DNA of 64,000 nucleotides from Gonatopus flavifemur (GCA_018340375.1 JAFFJZ010000046.1:434001-498000); one strand, 5' to 3'; numbered from the stretch's first letter, positions 21,526-33,246 are shown. The notes: generated from the sequence alone by a model not told the origin. Program-made: numbers and translations.

Positions 21526-24500
21526 TAGGGTGGGCCGAAAAAACAAAGAGTGATGGAATCGTTTGGCCTTAGTGCGGGAATGCTTCCATTTGGGATCAGT
21601 AATAACTGTGTGGAACCCCAGTTCTGTGAGTCAACATCTTCGGTTCCGGCAAGAGCCTTCAAAACTCGAAATTCAGCAAAAATCATCACAATTCTTTATG
21701 AACCAATTTTTCATCTTCTGAACCTTGCCTCTGCTCATTATTCGTGAGAAAAACTCTTCATACGTCTCAATACATCCAGAATGATAATTTTGTTCGATCA
21801 ATCATTGGATAAAGCTGTAAAAAAATCAAATGAAATTCATGAAATTGGTACAAATGGTCCGAGATTCAAAAGTGTTGATATGAGACGCTTGTGCAACCCT
21901 TCACACATCCTATAGGATGACTAAGAACTGACTACGTGAAGATGGCTGCTCTTTGAGTTTATCCTCCACCCAACGCACCTCCCTCACCTTGTGAATCAGA
22001 TGAGAGAATGTGATTTAACTATTTTTTTGAATTGAAAAACATTTTTTCATTTCCAAAAATTTCCGTTGGTTCTACATAGTGAAATGCAACTTACTTTCAT
22101 ATATTCGCATCCGCTTGCGAGATTCAAGAGTGCCCCGAATAAAACCATCTCTTCCATCGGCTTCACAGACCTTACTCGAAGCTTCAGTTACCAGTTCAAC
22201 CATACGCTCCACAGCCTGAGTATGGCAGGGGTACGCCTCGAAGTCCCAGGCCTTAAGGATCTCTGCTTCCTCTAGCATGATTTTCAGAGAACTTGAGTCA
22301 ACGTTGTCCAGAGCTGGTGGTGATGTGATTTGACAGGAGTCCCAAGTTATCATGTTGACATAATCAGTAGGATCAAAATTCAGCTTTGGTATAGTGCATT
22401 TCCGAACCCCTCTCGTCTCTGGCTGCTCACGAGCAGCAAGTATCTTCCGGGTGGCGAATTCTCTCACACTGTTCCTGTCATCAGTCAACATGGCTAAGAG
22501 TAGGTTTCCCGGCAATGCAAAGTATGCATTATTTGAGATGACCTTATCAATTACTATCTTGCGTTTTTGAGGTAAGTATCGCGAATCCTGGATGAATCTC
22601 CACAAATGACGAGCCCCATCTTTGATTGAGGATTCTTGTCGTATTTGGAACCATAAAGGGGCGTAAACTCTCAGAATGAAATTCACAAACAATTCGAAAT
22701 GTGCAGTAGGATGTTGAGTTGAAACGTAAAGCCTCAAAATCCTATTAGCTGTAGTTATCCAACGTGAGTGATTCAGAGCACCTGGCTCAGACTTCGCCAG
22801 CTCATCTGACACCTTACCGACTTCAATGGCAGAACATATACGCAACAAATACTGTTGGTCCCCACTGAGGAGAGATGGGTCAATGTCAGGAAGCTGACTA
22901 TCAATGGTTTGGAAACATACAACAGGGCGTTTCTCACACTCTTTCAAATTCTTGCCAATAGGACCAGAATAATTTGCTGGTCCAGAAGTTGAACCATCGA
23001 CATGGGTGAAAAGATGCCCAAGGGGCAATTCATTGAAATGCAGAAGACAAATAATCTACTGAAGTGGTCGGTCAAGTTTTTCTTCGATGACTCTAATGAC
23101 TCTTTTATGAATCCCTGCATTCACATTAGTTCCGTCGCAGCCAACGACACGAATATTTATCACACTACCACAAACTTGATCATCCATGTAAGAGAAAATA
23201 CTTTCTGCTATATCAGCGCTACAACCTGATTTAGGTGATACGTGGCCGACATATTGTGATCCTGGTTCTCCAATAAGTGAATAATGATCTTCTTTTATCG
23301 TACTTTGGAAATATTTCGCGCCATGTTTTTCTCCAAATAACGTGCTATCATGGAGGCCATCAAAATACAAACCAGTTATATAATTATTATTTTGTTGAGT
23401 TACTATTCGAAGTTCTTTTCCAGTTTGGCGTTTTTCCCTGGATATTTTGTTTCCATCGATAACAAATGTTTTTTCGCTTTCAGTTACCATCCCTACATCT
23501 TGGAGCAAGGATGAACCAAAAGCTGCCGCTGCCCTGTTTGAAATCCGCATGTGGTTACTGCTGGATTCACGAGCGATACGTAAAGATGGCTTGAATTCTT
23601 CATCGACTGTAGCATCGTCATCGGTACCGGTATTATCGGTGATGCCTCCGACTTCTTCTATGTTGTGTGACATACTGGATGAGACAATATTTGCGAGAGT
23701 GGAGGGAATAGATCTCTTCTTAGACTCAGGCTCGTTTCTCCCGCTGAATTCCGAAGTTTCAACTGAATCTATTCTGCCTACACTCATTTTTCTGTGAGTT
23801 CTTTGGTCGATGAGGAACTCTTGTTGGATTCTGGGAACCCTTTTCTTTCTTGGACAGTGACAAAGCTCGTTAAACCCAGGACATTCACAAGCCGTTATAT
23901 CAAACAACTTTTCGGCATCAGTTTTGAAGGATTTGATTCTATCTCTTACTGTTTGACTTTGATTTGTCCGTTTCAATACATCCCTGATTCCAGTGTATTT
24001 TTCATGATTCGACTGAATCATAGTAATAATCCGTTGTCGGGAAACTGTTGAAATACAGGCTGCCTTATACATTTTCTCCAACTTTGTGGCAACTGTTTCT
24101 GCAATAATTGAAAATTGTGGTTCCCTATTGCCACCTGTTTTTTCGCCTTGCCCCCAGCCCAATTTCTACCGTTCATACAAACAACAAGAAATCACATTTT
24201 TGTATATTGGAAGGACTCTTTGGGAACTGAAACCAACCGGCGAGCCGAAAGAGGACAATTAGATCCCCGAAAGGTGAACTTTGATCTTTTATCGATATTC
24301 ATTGTTCATCTCACTCATTCAAGTTCACAGGATCCGAGATATTATATCACTATGTTTGAAAACTGAAATCACGAACAATGTTCAGGAAAACAAATCACGG
24401 AATCTGTCACTTCGTTTCAAGGAGGTCGCTGAATATAAGATCACGGGAAGGTTAGCTGATGTAATACCTCCATAACTACGAGAATCAATGCGCAAATGAT

Positions 24501-24979
24501 CGATAGTTTATTGTATCGAAGAGAAGTTCCCTTATTCACGGTGAAAAAACCCTAATGCGGACGCTTCCATGGGGTGTGTTGACTTCATTGTCATACATGG
24601 ATGAAGGTAGGCATAAATCGCTTGCAGGAAAATATTTGAATGTCAGCCAAATTATACCAATTTCCATGTATTTCAGTTGATTTTTCTTAGTTTTATCCAA
24701 TGATTGATCGAACAAAGTTATTATTCTGAATGTATCAAGACGAATAAAGAGTTTTTCCCACGAATAATGACCAGAGGCAAGGTTCAGAAGATAAAAAATT
24801 GGTTTATAAAGAATTGTTATGATTTTTGCTAAATTTCGAATTTTCAAGGCTCTTGCCGGAAGCGAAGATGTTGACTCACAGAACTGGGGTTCCACACAGT
24901 TATCACTGATCCCAAATGGGAGCATTCCCGCACTGAGGCCGAACGATTCCATCACTTTTTGTTTTTTCGGCCCGCCCTA
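21526..24979. mobile_element. hAT-like DNA transposon, element 2 (complete ends, 8-bp duplication)
   Basis: Ends TAGGGTGGGCCGAAAAAACA (21526) and the inverse of TAGGGCGGGCCGAAAAAACA (ending 24979). ATGTGAAG flanks both sides (21518-21525, 24980-24987), again fitting nTnnnnAn. Inverted repeats run about 340 bases (to about 21866 and from about 24640). Length 3454 bp. The gene is on the minus strand. The TAGGG start is typical of hAT ends. Confidence 0.85.
22072..24162 (-). pseudogene. hAT-like transposase, element 2, one in-frame TAG
   Basis: One frame of about 697 codons with a single TAG at 23056-23058, exactly where element 1 has Trp (PIQWVICLLH against PLQ-stop-IICLLH), so TGG changed to TAG. 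The N-terminal part has a CxCxx...CxC cluster (ACECPGFNELCHC) and DQRTHRKMSVGRID. The core motifs are all present: YFDGLHDSTLF, VGCDGTNVNAG, CLLHFNELPLGH (C-x2-H), HSRWITTANRILRLYV (RW) and CHTQAVERMVELVTEAS (Glu). It aligns along its length with element 1 but is clearly diverged. The first 60 or so residues of element 1 have no in-frame match here, so the start may be lost or frameshifted. With Glu intact and only one nonsense codon, this is the better-preserved catalytic core. Confidence 0.75.
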
Positions 24980-24987
24980 ATGTGAAG

Positions 24988-25739
24988 TTGAACTAAATGT
25001 TCTATAGTCCTCGCATTTGTCTGCTCCTTCTTTTCCCGGAATGGTGAAAATCTTTCGGTACCCTTCCAATTTCGTAAATATCTTCGATCAATCAAAACAG
25101 TGAACGGTACACTATTGGCATTGACACAAATACTGTGTGCACGGATGTGCACGCGATTTTTTGTGATAATGTCACCGTTAATGACTTTGATTTTCTGGAT
25201 TATTTGCTGCGCGAATGTGCACGATATATTCTAGAAGTTGTGGTCTACTAAGTACGTCTATTCATAATATGGAATCCGAAGAAGTTCGTAGGATAATGCC
25301 AGCTTGTGGCAGTTATGCTATCAACATCACAATAAATATAGCGTGCACGGATGTGCGCGCATCGTTTTCGGTAATATTCAAAGTATAATCACGAATTTTC
25401 CGAGTAATTTATTGCGTCAATGTGCATAAAATATACTCATGAAATTCAAAGTTGCTGAATTCTGATCCACAAAGGAAGCAGAAAATTTCAGATTGCTGTA
25501 ACTTCGAATGGTGAGCACCTTACGAAAGAGAATCCTGGGTAGGTGTTCCTCCCACGTTCTCCTATTTCCCCTGAATCCGAACTGATCTTCTGCTGATACA
25601 TGTGTGCGGATCTCGTCGGGCCAGACTCTTTGTATACAAAATATGTCAAGTTTCAATATATATCTTATAGAAATCAATGAACAATGTTATCAATATATAT
25701 CTTATATGAACAAAGTTCGGTTCCACAAGGTTTGCATAC
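24988..25739. repeat. Spacer with two diverged tandem units (about 208-base period)
   Basis: The unit starting GTGTGCACGGATGTGCACGC (25135) recurs as GCGTGCACGGATGTGCGCGC (25343); each continues through TTATTTGCTGCG/TTTATTGCG, AATGTGCA and a TATA-rich end. About 100 bases of each are similar. No gene recognised. Confidence 0.5.
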
Positions 25740-26211
25740 TACTCCGTGTGGAAACCCCCCGTACAAAATATCCGGTCACGCAAAGTGTCTAAACAAAACA
25801 TCCATTTCGTGACAAGTACATAACTTCCCCGATCTACCCGCCTGAGAACAGACTGTATCTGGTGAATAGGATCATGAAATGTATGTTGGTTAATTTACAA
25901 AAGCAACGTATACCGAAGTAAACTGAGTTCATTCAAATATCATCAGTTCACAATACAATATTGAGAGCAATTTCTTGTAGATAATCTAGAGTGTCAGCGT
26001 TTCCGTAGGTGGAAGCTACATTCAATAACCTCTGGTCATATTTCCCTCTTTCAGGATCACTCATTGTCCTGCCAGCAGTTTGTTGCTGTAGTAGCAATCT
26101 AGTTGTGCTTTGTTCTGATCTCAAGGTGTTTATGAATCGGTCAATCGAAGCATGATTTGTTGTTACAGCCGTGTTCCTGAAAAAAGTCCTCGTACACAAC
26201 GCAATGGAAGC
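25740..26211 (-). pseudogene. Mutator-type (MULE) transposase 3' end, left fragment
   Basis: On the minus strand, 26199-25948 encodes SIDRFINTLRSEQSTTRLLL, then GRTMSDPERGKYDQRLLNVA and DTLDYLQEIALN before the stop. This pattern (FI-LR-EQ, then R-KY-D-RL, then DYL-GIA-N) fits the C-terminus of FLYWCH/MULE transposases as I know them; the call rests on that short segment. The 3' flank to 25740 matches 36163-36340 on the plus strand. The DD41D element at 26214 truncates its 5' side. A second, inverted fragment of the same sequence starts at 28631. Confidence 0.5.
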
Positions 26212-26966
26212 TATACAGGGTGTCCCATTTTAATTTTTATATCGGAATAGCTCAAAAACAAGGAGTTTTGGAGGAAAATGTTTCGAACAACAGTTGTGAG
26301 ATTCCGAGGAGGACATCTGATGGTGACCTTGACTTTGGCCTCGGATCTCAACATCGAGGTCATTCAGAGGTCAACTTTCGTTTTTCCAACGGAATCCCCT
26401 ATTTTTGACTGCGGATTCAGATTTGACGTTGGCAAACAAGACACTTTTGTCGGGATCATTTTTCCGAATTCCGCACAGATAGCGCTCTAATCGATGAAAA
26501 ATGAGTTTTATGGAACACTCGTATTGCTTTCTGTGTAAAACGACATTTAACTCTCCAGTGTTTTTTTCAGCTTCTGAGGATTACCGTTGCCATGAGAGTT
26601 ACCCAATGTGCACCACGAGGAGGTTCAGCGATCGGATGTTGCACATCTTTGTGGCCCTGGAAATTTGATGAAACCCCATCAGTGAAAATCCAAAGTGGTG
26701 AGATCCGGAGACCTCGCTGGGAGTCTTCATCCAACAATATTGACAATTATGTCTGTTCGTAGTACCGTTACTGTGGATTGTTGCCAAACACAAGTACAAA
26801 ACAATACTTGTATTTCTCATGGACGAGAAAGTTCATACTAGAGCATTGTTTCCGAACATAAGTGAAACGGGATGTTGAATATCCTTCATTCATTCACAAA
26901 TTCTTTTCGATATACGATTCAAACTTGAAGAAGATCTTTGATCAGTGTTGTAAAGGTCTCAATACC

Positions 26967-28063
26967 ATGGATTATCCTTGGGGTGAAATACTTGATATTC
27001 TCCTGATACTGGGAGAATGTCGACCTGATTACGCTGCAGCATCAAGATTGTATGGAGAGAGGTATCCAAATAGACGCCAGCCTTCACTCCAGGCGATACG
27101 CTCAATAGAAAGACGAGTTAGAAGAATGAATACTCAGTAGCCGTTTCAGGAATGGTGCACCTGGATCCTCACGTTGGTACCAGAAGAATCCAGCACCAAT
27201 TAGGTATCCCAAGATCAACGGCACACCGCATACTAAGACCCGTACAGCACGCGGACATTTCTCCGTCACCTCCACGTCGCTTCTCCGTTTTTTCCACCTT
27301 GTATCCACGTCTCCCTTCCTTCCACCTCACCTCCACGGAGATGCGACGTGGACATAGGTGGATGTGCTGTGTGGGATCTGGTGAATATCATCCTCACCAC
27401 ATTACATTGGTGCAAGCATTAAGTGAAGATGATCCTAGACGTAGGGTTGAATTCGGTCAATGGGCCTCGGAGCAACCGCCTGGTTTTTTCGATCACGTGA
27501 TGTTTAGTGATGAGGCAACATTTCGCAGTAACGGTGTTATGAACAGACAAAATTGTCATTATTGGTGGATTGAAAATCCCAGATGGCATCGACAAGTTGA
27601 CAATCAACATCGCTGGACTCTGAATGTGTGGTGTGGGATTCTGAATGGTCGGATCATTGGTCCTCATTTCTTCCAACATACTGTTAGGAAGGAAAATTAT
27701 CTGCAATTGATTCGGGACAAATTACCAAGGCCGTTGGAAGATCTTGATCTCTACACACGGAACAGGATGTGGCTTCAGCATGATGGGGCACACGCTCATA
27801 ACGCTGCAATTGTCAGGAATTTCTTAAACGCATCTCACCCACACAGATGGACTGGTCGCGGTGGATACATTGCCTGGCTGGCTAGGTCTCCGGATCTCAC
27901 CCCTGCGGATTTTCACCTATGGGATCTCATCGAAGATTTAGTCTATGGAAGACCACCAAAGACCAGAGATGACATGGAACGCCGAATATGAACTGTCTGC
28001 CGAACAATCCCACGTCATGTGCTTTTGTCGTTAGAGCCACATTTTCAGAGACGAATTAGGTGA
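26967..28063 (+). pseudogene. DD41D Tc1/mariner transposase, frameshifted
   Basis: The start at 26967 gives a DUF4817-like N-terminus (EILDILLILGECRPDYAAAS, then RLYGERYPNRRQPS). A frameshift near 27138 leads to VGTRRIQHQLGIPRSTAHRI, a helix-turn-helix. The catalytic core follows: HVMFSDEATF (first D), MWLQHDGAHAHNAA (second D) and LARSPDLTPADFHLWD (third D, 41 residues after the second). The final codons include an in-frame TGA (27989-27991) before the natural end RRIR-stop at 28063. Around 27236-27375 a foldback sequence adds about 40 codons between HRILR and EYHPHHI without breaking frame. Tc1/mariner enzymes cut and paste at TA. Inactive as it stands. Confidence 0.8.
27236..27375. repeat. 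Foldback insertion inside the DD41D transposase frame
   Basis: Left arm TACAGCACGCGGACATTTC then CTCCACGTCGCTTCTCCG; right arm CGGAGATGCGACGTGGACAT then GGTGGATGTGCTGTGTGG, its imperfect inverse. The related protein at 41823-42542 has no residues here (HKFHPYHICLHQ is continuous), so this is an insertion. The ends resemble the ACACAGCAC ends of the element at 2616-4748. Confidence 0.6.
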
Positions 28064-28630
28064 TGCGAACAGGTCAACGGTGCAAATATCGAACATTCGA
28101 TACGGTGAATGTTCATACATATTGCAGAGCGTTTGTCGTGAAAAATTACACACCTCTACAGTCCAGACAATCAGCCCTTCCCAGGGACACAAAGATGTGC
28201 AAGATCTGATCGCTCAACCTCCTCGTGGTGCACATTGGGTAACTCTAATGGCGACGGTAATCCTCAGGAGTTGAAAAAAAACACTGGAGAGTTGAATGTC
28301 GTTTCACACAGAAAGCCATACGAGTGTTTCATAAAACTCATTTTTTATCGATTAGAGCGCCATCTGTGCGGAATTCGGAAGAATGATATAGACAAAAGTT
28401 TCTTGTTTCCCAACGTCGAATCTGAATCTGCAGTCAAAAATAGGGGATTTCATTTAAGAAACAAAAGTTGACCTCTGAATGACCTCGAAGTTGAGATCCG
28501 AGGCGAAAGTCAAGGTCACCAACAGATGTCCTCCTCGGAATCTCACAACTATTGTCCGGAACATTTCCCTTCAAAACTCCTTGTTTTTGAGCTATTCCGA
28601 TATAAAAATTGAAATGGGACACCCTGTATA

Positions 28631-28763
28631 CTGCAACAAACTCCCGGCAGGACAATCAGTAATCCTGGAAGAGGAGAATACAGAGATTTTGACCAGACGT
28701 CATTGGATATAGTTTCCACTCACAAAAACGCTGACACTCTGGAATACCTACAAGGAATCGCTC
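28631..28763 (+). pseudogene. Mutator-type (MULE) fragment, right copy, 5' part
   Basis: The plus strand CTGCAACAAACTCCCGGCAG...GCTGACACTCTGGAATACCT is homologous to the minus strand of 25740-26211 and continues, after the 7.4-kb piggyBac insertion, at 36163. Its frame is broken. It marks the target into which the piggyBac palindrome inserted. Confidence 0.5.
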
Positions 28764-29389
28764 TTGACCCATTGATGCGCAAAGCGACGATTTTGTGCAT
28801 GCATTTTCAAGGAAACCAGAGTCACACAAAAAAACGTTTGATCTATCCCAAAATCCAACATCGGGGATTTTCGAGTGTGCTCTTTCATAATTTCATGATG
28901 GTTTTCAGGGGAAAATTCAACAACAAAGTGAATTTTGCAATTGGAAAAAAAACTTTTTTCACGTGATGTTTTTTGTTCAAAGTCAATTTTCAATGCTTCC
29001 CCGTATTTATTCGATCAGAATACCGTCATGAATCGTGATCCGGATGTTTGAATTTTCGGGAACGACGAATAGCAGATCCTTTTTCCGCTCTGATTTTTCC
29101 CAAAATGGCGGTTGTGTGCCATGAGGATATTGAAATATCCATGATTTTTTTTCTAGATAACTATTAACTGTAAGAGAAAAATTGTATTCTATGAAAAATG
29201 CTTAGAATAATTGAGGAAGCACATGTGAATTTCTTCAGGATTTTTGAATCACTCTGGGAACCCGGAATCGGACCATATTTTGAAAAATCCGGAGTTGCCT
29301 TCAATCCTTTCAGGGATTTTCCTGAGGTACTTTTCCCTATGGTACTTACATCATCTGAAATAGTGACTTCGGGGGTTTCTGGGGTTGTT

Positions 29390-29670
29390 CAACTCGAATC
29401 TGAGGTCAGATTGTCAAAATTCAATATGGCGGACTCAATATGGCGGACACAATTTTCAAAAAATCATGGATTCCGATCAAATTCTCGTTCCATGGGTTTT
29501 TGGGGTCACTGATTACGAATTAGAGGTCAGATTATCGTAATTCGAAATGGCGGACACAATTCTCGAAAAGTCATAGATTTCGACCAAATTCTTGTTTCAT
29601 GGGTTTTTGGGGTCGCTGATTACGAATTTGTGGCCAGCTTATCGGAATTCGAAATGGCGGACTATTGGCA
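29390..29670. repeat. GCCATATTGG satellite block, left piggyBac arm
   Basis: Three units of CAAAATTCAATATGGCGGAC or AATTCGAAATGGCGGACAC with GGTCGCTGATTACGAATT; the inverse of the block at 35255-35560 in the other arm. Confidence 0.75.
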
Positions 29671-30051
29671 GATGATCTTTTTCCTAGTCGTTGGTTTCCA
29701 ATAACATGTTCCGATTCACTTTTTTTTTTCATCTCGATGTATATACAGAATAGAAGCTCCAAGATTGGAATGGAATCGTTACTTCGCCACTGTAGAATTG
29801 GGGAATATAATAAATTAATGAATATGAATTGCACAGCGTTGTCTGGTCCACACCACGGGGAGGTGAACGATGGAAGAGAACCTCTCTCCCTAATGGCTTC
29901 TTATAATTCCATGTTTTTCCCCCTCATTCTCCATTGTTTTTCAATATTTTTTTCATTTTTCATAGATTTTTCACTTTTCTTTCATTTTTTGTAGTTTCTC
30001 CGAAGTTTTTTATTCGTTTTTCCCTTCATTTCTCCCATAGCTTTTCCGATT

Positions 30052-31716
30052 TCATATATTTTGTGGATATGCTAATCCAAAAGAAGTTTTGCAAAAATAT
30101 AAATCACACGTTTTGCACATTTTTCTTGTTCTTATGGAACAGTCTGGGCGAGAACAATATTTTTGACAGGTGGTTCGTTCTAGTTCATGAAGTTTCACAT
30201 TCGATGTTTCATTCAAATAAGTTCGAGCAATAGCCGTAACAACACCTTTAGTTCCAATCTCTCCACTTTTATCTTCTGTAGCAGTGTTGAATAATACGTT
30301 CGCATTTGTGATGGACATTTTGATAAACCCCATGGAAACCACTCAAGTCCACTTCCTGGAACGAAATGTGAGCAAAACTTTGTTGCAGTGTTGATCATGA
30401 ATATCAACACCACCCATATGTTTGTTATAGGCACAAAAAGCTCTAGGAAAACATAATTTCCTCCTCATTTTGTCACTCTTGTCATATCGTTCCACAGGAG
30501 CAGTAGGATTCACAACAGCAGCCGTGGACAATATCAAGACAGGTTGAGAATCCATTACAGTAATGGAATTCATCCCACTGTTCCTGTCGTACATTGCATG
30601 ATACTTTCCACGTACATCATTTTTTTTGTCAATTTTATGTTTCATCGGTACTCTATCCTGTCTCATCGTTCCAGTGCATCGTAAGCCAAGTTCTTTCAAA
30701 TGAACCAGAAGACAAGCGGGACAAAATAAATTATCGAAATAAACGTGGTTGTTTTCTACATTACGTGAAGTCGTTATCGAAAGAAATTGTTTCATTGTTC
30801 GGATAACAACGCGGCCACCAAGAGAACTTTCAGGTAAGATATTGCAGTTTGCATTCTTACCACAGTATATATCGAAATCGAATAAACATCCATGAGCATC
30901 AGCAAGACCCCACATTTTGATCCCAAATCTGATTGGCTTACCTTTAATGAATTGTTTCAAAGAGCACCGTCCGTAATACTTGATCATCATCTCATCCACG
31001 AATAGAGCTGATGAGAAACAGCCGAATTGCAAAATATGTTTTTTCAAAATATTTGTCAAAACTCTCACTCGCCAAACCTCGTCTTCCTTATCCCCATCGC
31101 CCGGTTCAAAAGTTTCATATTAGACTTAATTTTTTCGAAGTTTTTCACACACATACGTGAAGCTACTGGTTCGGCTCGCAAAAATTCATGTGTAGATCAA
31201 TAGTTTCGTTGAGTCAATCTCTTGTTGGAACAACTGAAAACTATGATTCCAATGAACTCGTTCAAGTCGTCCAAGGAAAGATCATACCCATCGGATTTTG
31301 TGCAGTTACTGATATATTGTTTCACTCCATGTGAGAACAAAAATTTCAGTCAAAGAGCTGTTTAAAATTTTTTTGCGGTCGTCATTCCTGAGAAATATTT
31401 CATTCTCTAAACCTCCCATGTATTCCTCCTCACCATCAAACCGATCATATATGTGATGTTCTCCTAATTTTCCTTGAGAATCGGTGTAGGGATCAAAGAC
31501 TGTTCTGAAACATTTCAACGGACCAAGATGAATAACAGTATCATTTCCACCTGAAGCGTCATCATCTGAATCGGGGAAACAATCAGAATCCCCAGAATTT
31601 TCATTATCTGGTACTACACAAACATCGTAATGATTGTCATTTTCCCAAATTTCAACTCCAGGCTGTCGAGTTTTTTTCTTGCCAATACGACTTTCCCTTT
31701 TAGACATTGCAATCAC
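30052..31716 (-). pseudogene. piggyBac transposase, left copy
   Basis: Reading leftwards: start MIAMSKRESRIGKKKTRQ at 31716 with an acidic DSDCFPDSDDDASGG stretch; the 31306-31068 part is frameshifted; then 31068-30343 holds FVDEMMIKYYGRCSLKQFIK (first D), VYFDNLFCPACLL (second D) and HMGGVDIHDQ (third D), the DDD core of piggyBac transposases (DDE_Tnp_1_7). After an in-frame TGA at 30343-30345 the C-terminus ends in a cysteine-rich domain (CQKYCSRPDC...CKTC). piggyBac enzymes cut and paste precisely at TTAA. At least one frameshift and the TGA make it inactive. It lies head-to-head with the right copy. Confidence 0.85.
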
Positions 31717-31783
31717 TTGTTATCAACGTTTCGTGACTTTATCTGTGTAACTGATGAAGCATGAAGACTTAAGAGGTTGACAA

Positions 31784-31900
31784 GATTATTCTGTACTGTT
31801 TGATTGTTGCTTGATGAATTAGGAGTACTCGACTCGACTCGAGAAAAACCTATACTCGCACACCCCTAGAAATCAGTAACTTGTAAAGTGAACAACAATT
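31784..31900. other. Centre of the piggyBac palindrome
   Basis: The arms pair up to about GATGAAGCATGAAGACTTAA / TTGTCACCCTCTCAAGTCTT on either side; the unpaired middle contains GAGTACTCGACTCGACTCGA. The divergent promoters of both transposase copies must lie in or beside this segment (31717-31944, then past the mariner to 33246). Confidence 0.55.
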
Positions 31901-31944
31901 TTGTCACCCTCTCAAGTCTTCATGCTTCATCAGTTACACAAATA

Positions 31945-33221
31945 CCAGATGTGTAAGTATGAAACCGGAATTTGCCCATAGGTGGCGCTAGATGTCGATG
32001 CAGTCACCGACACATCACGTCAGCGGTGTCTTGTCATTGTATTGATATCCGACAAAGATTTCCAACTCATAAAAACACGAGTTCCATCCAGTAGCATTAG
32101 TTCATTAGGGTTAAACATGTTGAGTTTCGTGCCAACAACTCACGATCCGTGGACAGCACTACGTTTCTGTTTTCATTTGAAGGAAACCGCAGCCGAATCG
32201 CATCGAACGCTTGTGGAGGCGTTTGGTGTGCATGCTCTCGGTGAAACACAGTGTTTCGAATGATTCAAACGGTTGAAAAGTGGCGATTTTGACGTCAGGA
32301 ACGAAGAACGTGGAAGGCCACCGAAAAAGTTTGAAGACGCTGACCTGCAAGCGTTGTTGGACGAAGGCGACGCTCAAACACAACAACAACTGGCGGATCA
32401 GTTGAAGGTGACCCAAGAAGCCATCTCCCTTCGGTTCAAAGCCATAGGAAAGATACAAAAGGTGGGGAAATGGGTTCCGTATGAACTCCACGGAAAACAG
32501 CAGGAAAACCGCAAAACATCATGCGAAATGCTGCTCGCCAGGTTCCAAAGAAAGTCATTCCTCCATCGAATTGTGACTAGCGATGAGAAGTGGATATATT
32601 TCGAGGATCCTATGCCTAAAAAGTCATGGGCTACTCCGGGTGAATCATCAACAACGACGGCGAGACCAAACCGCTACGGACGAAAGACAATGCTGTGTGT
32701 TTGGTGGGATCAGAAGGGCGTAATCTACTACGAGCTGCTGAAACCTAGGGAAGCTGTTAATACTTCACGCTACTGACAACATTGGATCGAGTTTTGCGTG
32801 AAAAACGACCAGAATACCAACGAAGACAACACAAGGTGATTTTGCTGCATGACAATGCACCAGCACATAAAGCAAAACAGGTCCAGGAAACCGATGGAGT
32901 CGTTCCGTTGGGGGATTCTTCAGCACGCGCCTCACTCACCGGACCTCGCCCCATCCGATTACTACTTGTTTGCATCGATGGGACACGCACTTGCTGAGCG
33001 GCGCTTTACTTCTTACGAAGATCTGCGAAAATGACTCGATGACTGGTTTGCCTCGAAAGAGCAACAGTTCTTTTGGCGCAGAATCCACAAATTGCCAGAA
33101 AGATGGAAAAAATGTATAGATAGCGACAGACAATACTTTGGATAAGTTACTTCGTATCATATCATTACAATAAACGTGTTTTTTCCGTACAAAAATTCCG
33201 GTTCCATACTTACACATCTGG
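31945..33221. mobile_element. mariner element (DD34D, mauritiana-like), 1277 bp
   Basis: Ends CCAGATGTGTAAGTATGAAA and its near-inverse TTCCATACTTACACATCTGG, with TA on both sides (31943-31944, 33222-33223). The length is standard for mariner. It inserted into the 5' flank of the right piggyBac copy: the bases either side (CAGTTACACAAA and TAGTCACGAAAC) are contiguous in the left arm. No satellite inside. Confidence 0.9.
32117..33145 (+). pseudogene. mariner transposase, mauritiana-like
   Basis: From the ATG at 32117: ALRFCFHLKETAAESHRTLV, then an in-frame TGA (32261-32263) where the family has Trp (CFEWF becomes CFE-stop-F); KSGDFDVRNEERGRPPKKFE; the signature WVPYELHGKQ; IVTSDEKWIYFEDP (first D). 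A frameshift near 32776 leads to VILLHDNAPAHKAKQVQE (second D), and another to HSPDLAPSDYYLFASMGHAL (third D). The spacing gives DD34D. All three catalytic Asp codons survive but one nonsense and at least two frameshifts inactivate the gene. Terminal stop TAA at 33143-33145. Confidence 0.88.
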
Positions 33222-33246
33222 TATAGTCACGAAACATTGGTGACAA

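Larger units (their letters stand above)
26214..28628. mobile_element. Tc1/mariner-type element, DD41D, long inverted repeats (element 1)
   Basis: TACAGGGTGTCCCATTT at the left and its inverse at the right, with TA duplicated outside (26212-26213, 28629-28630). The inverted repeats reach about 445 bases (to about 26660 and from about 28186) and stay very similar throughout. One transposase gene on the plus strand. The element landed in Mutator-type sequence; both flanks carry it in opposite orientations. Confidence 0.85.
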
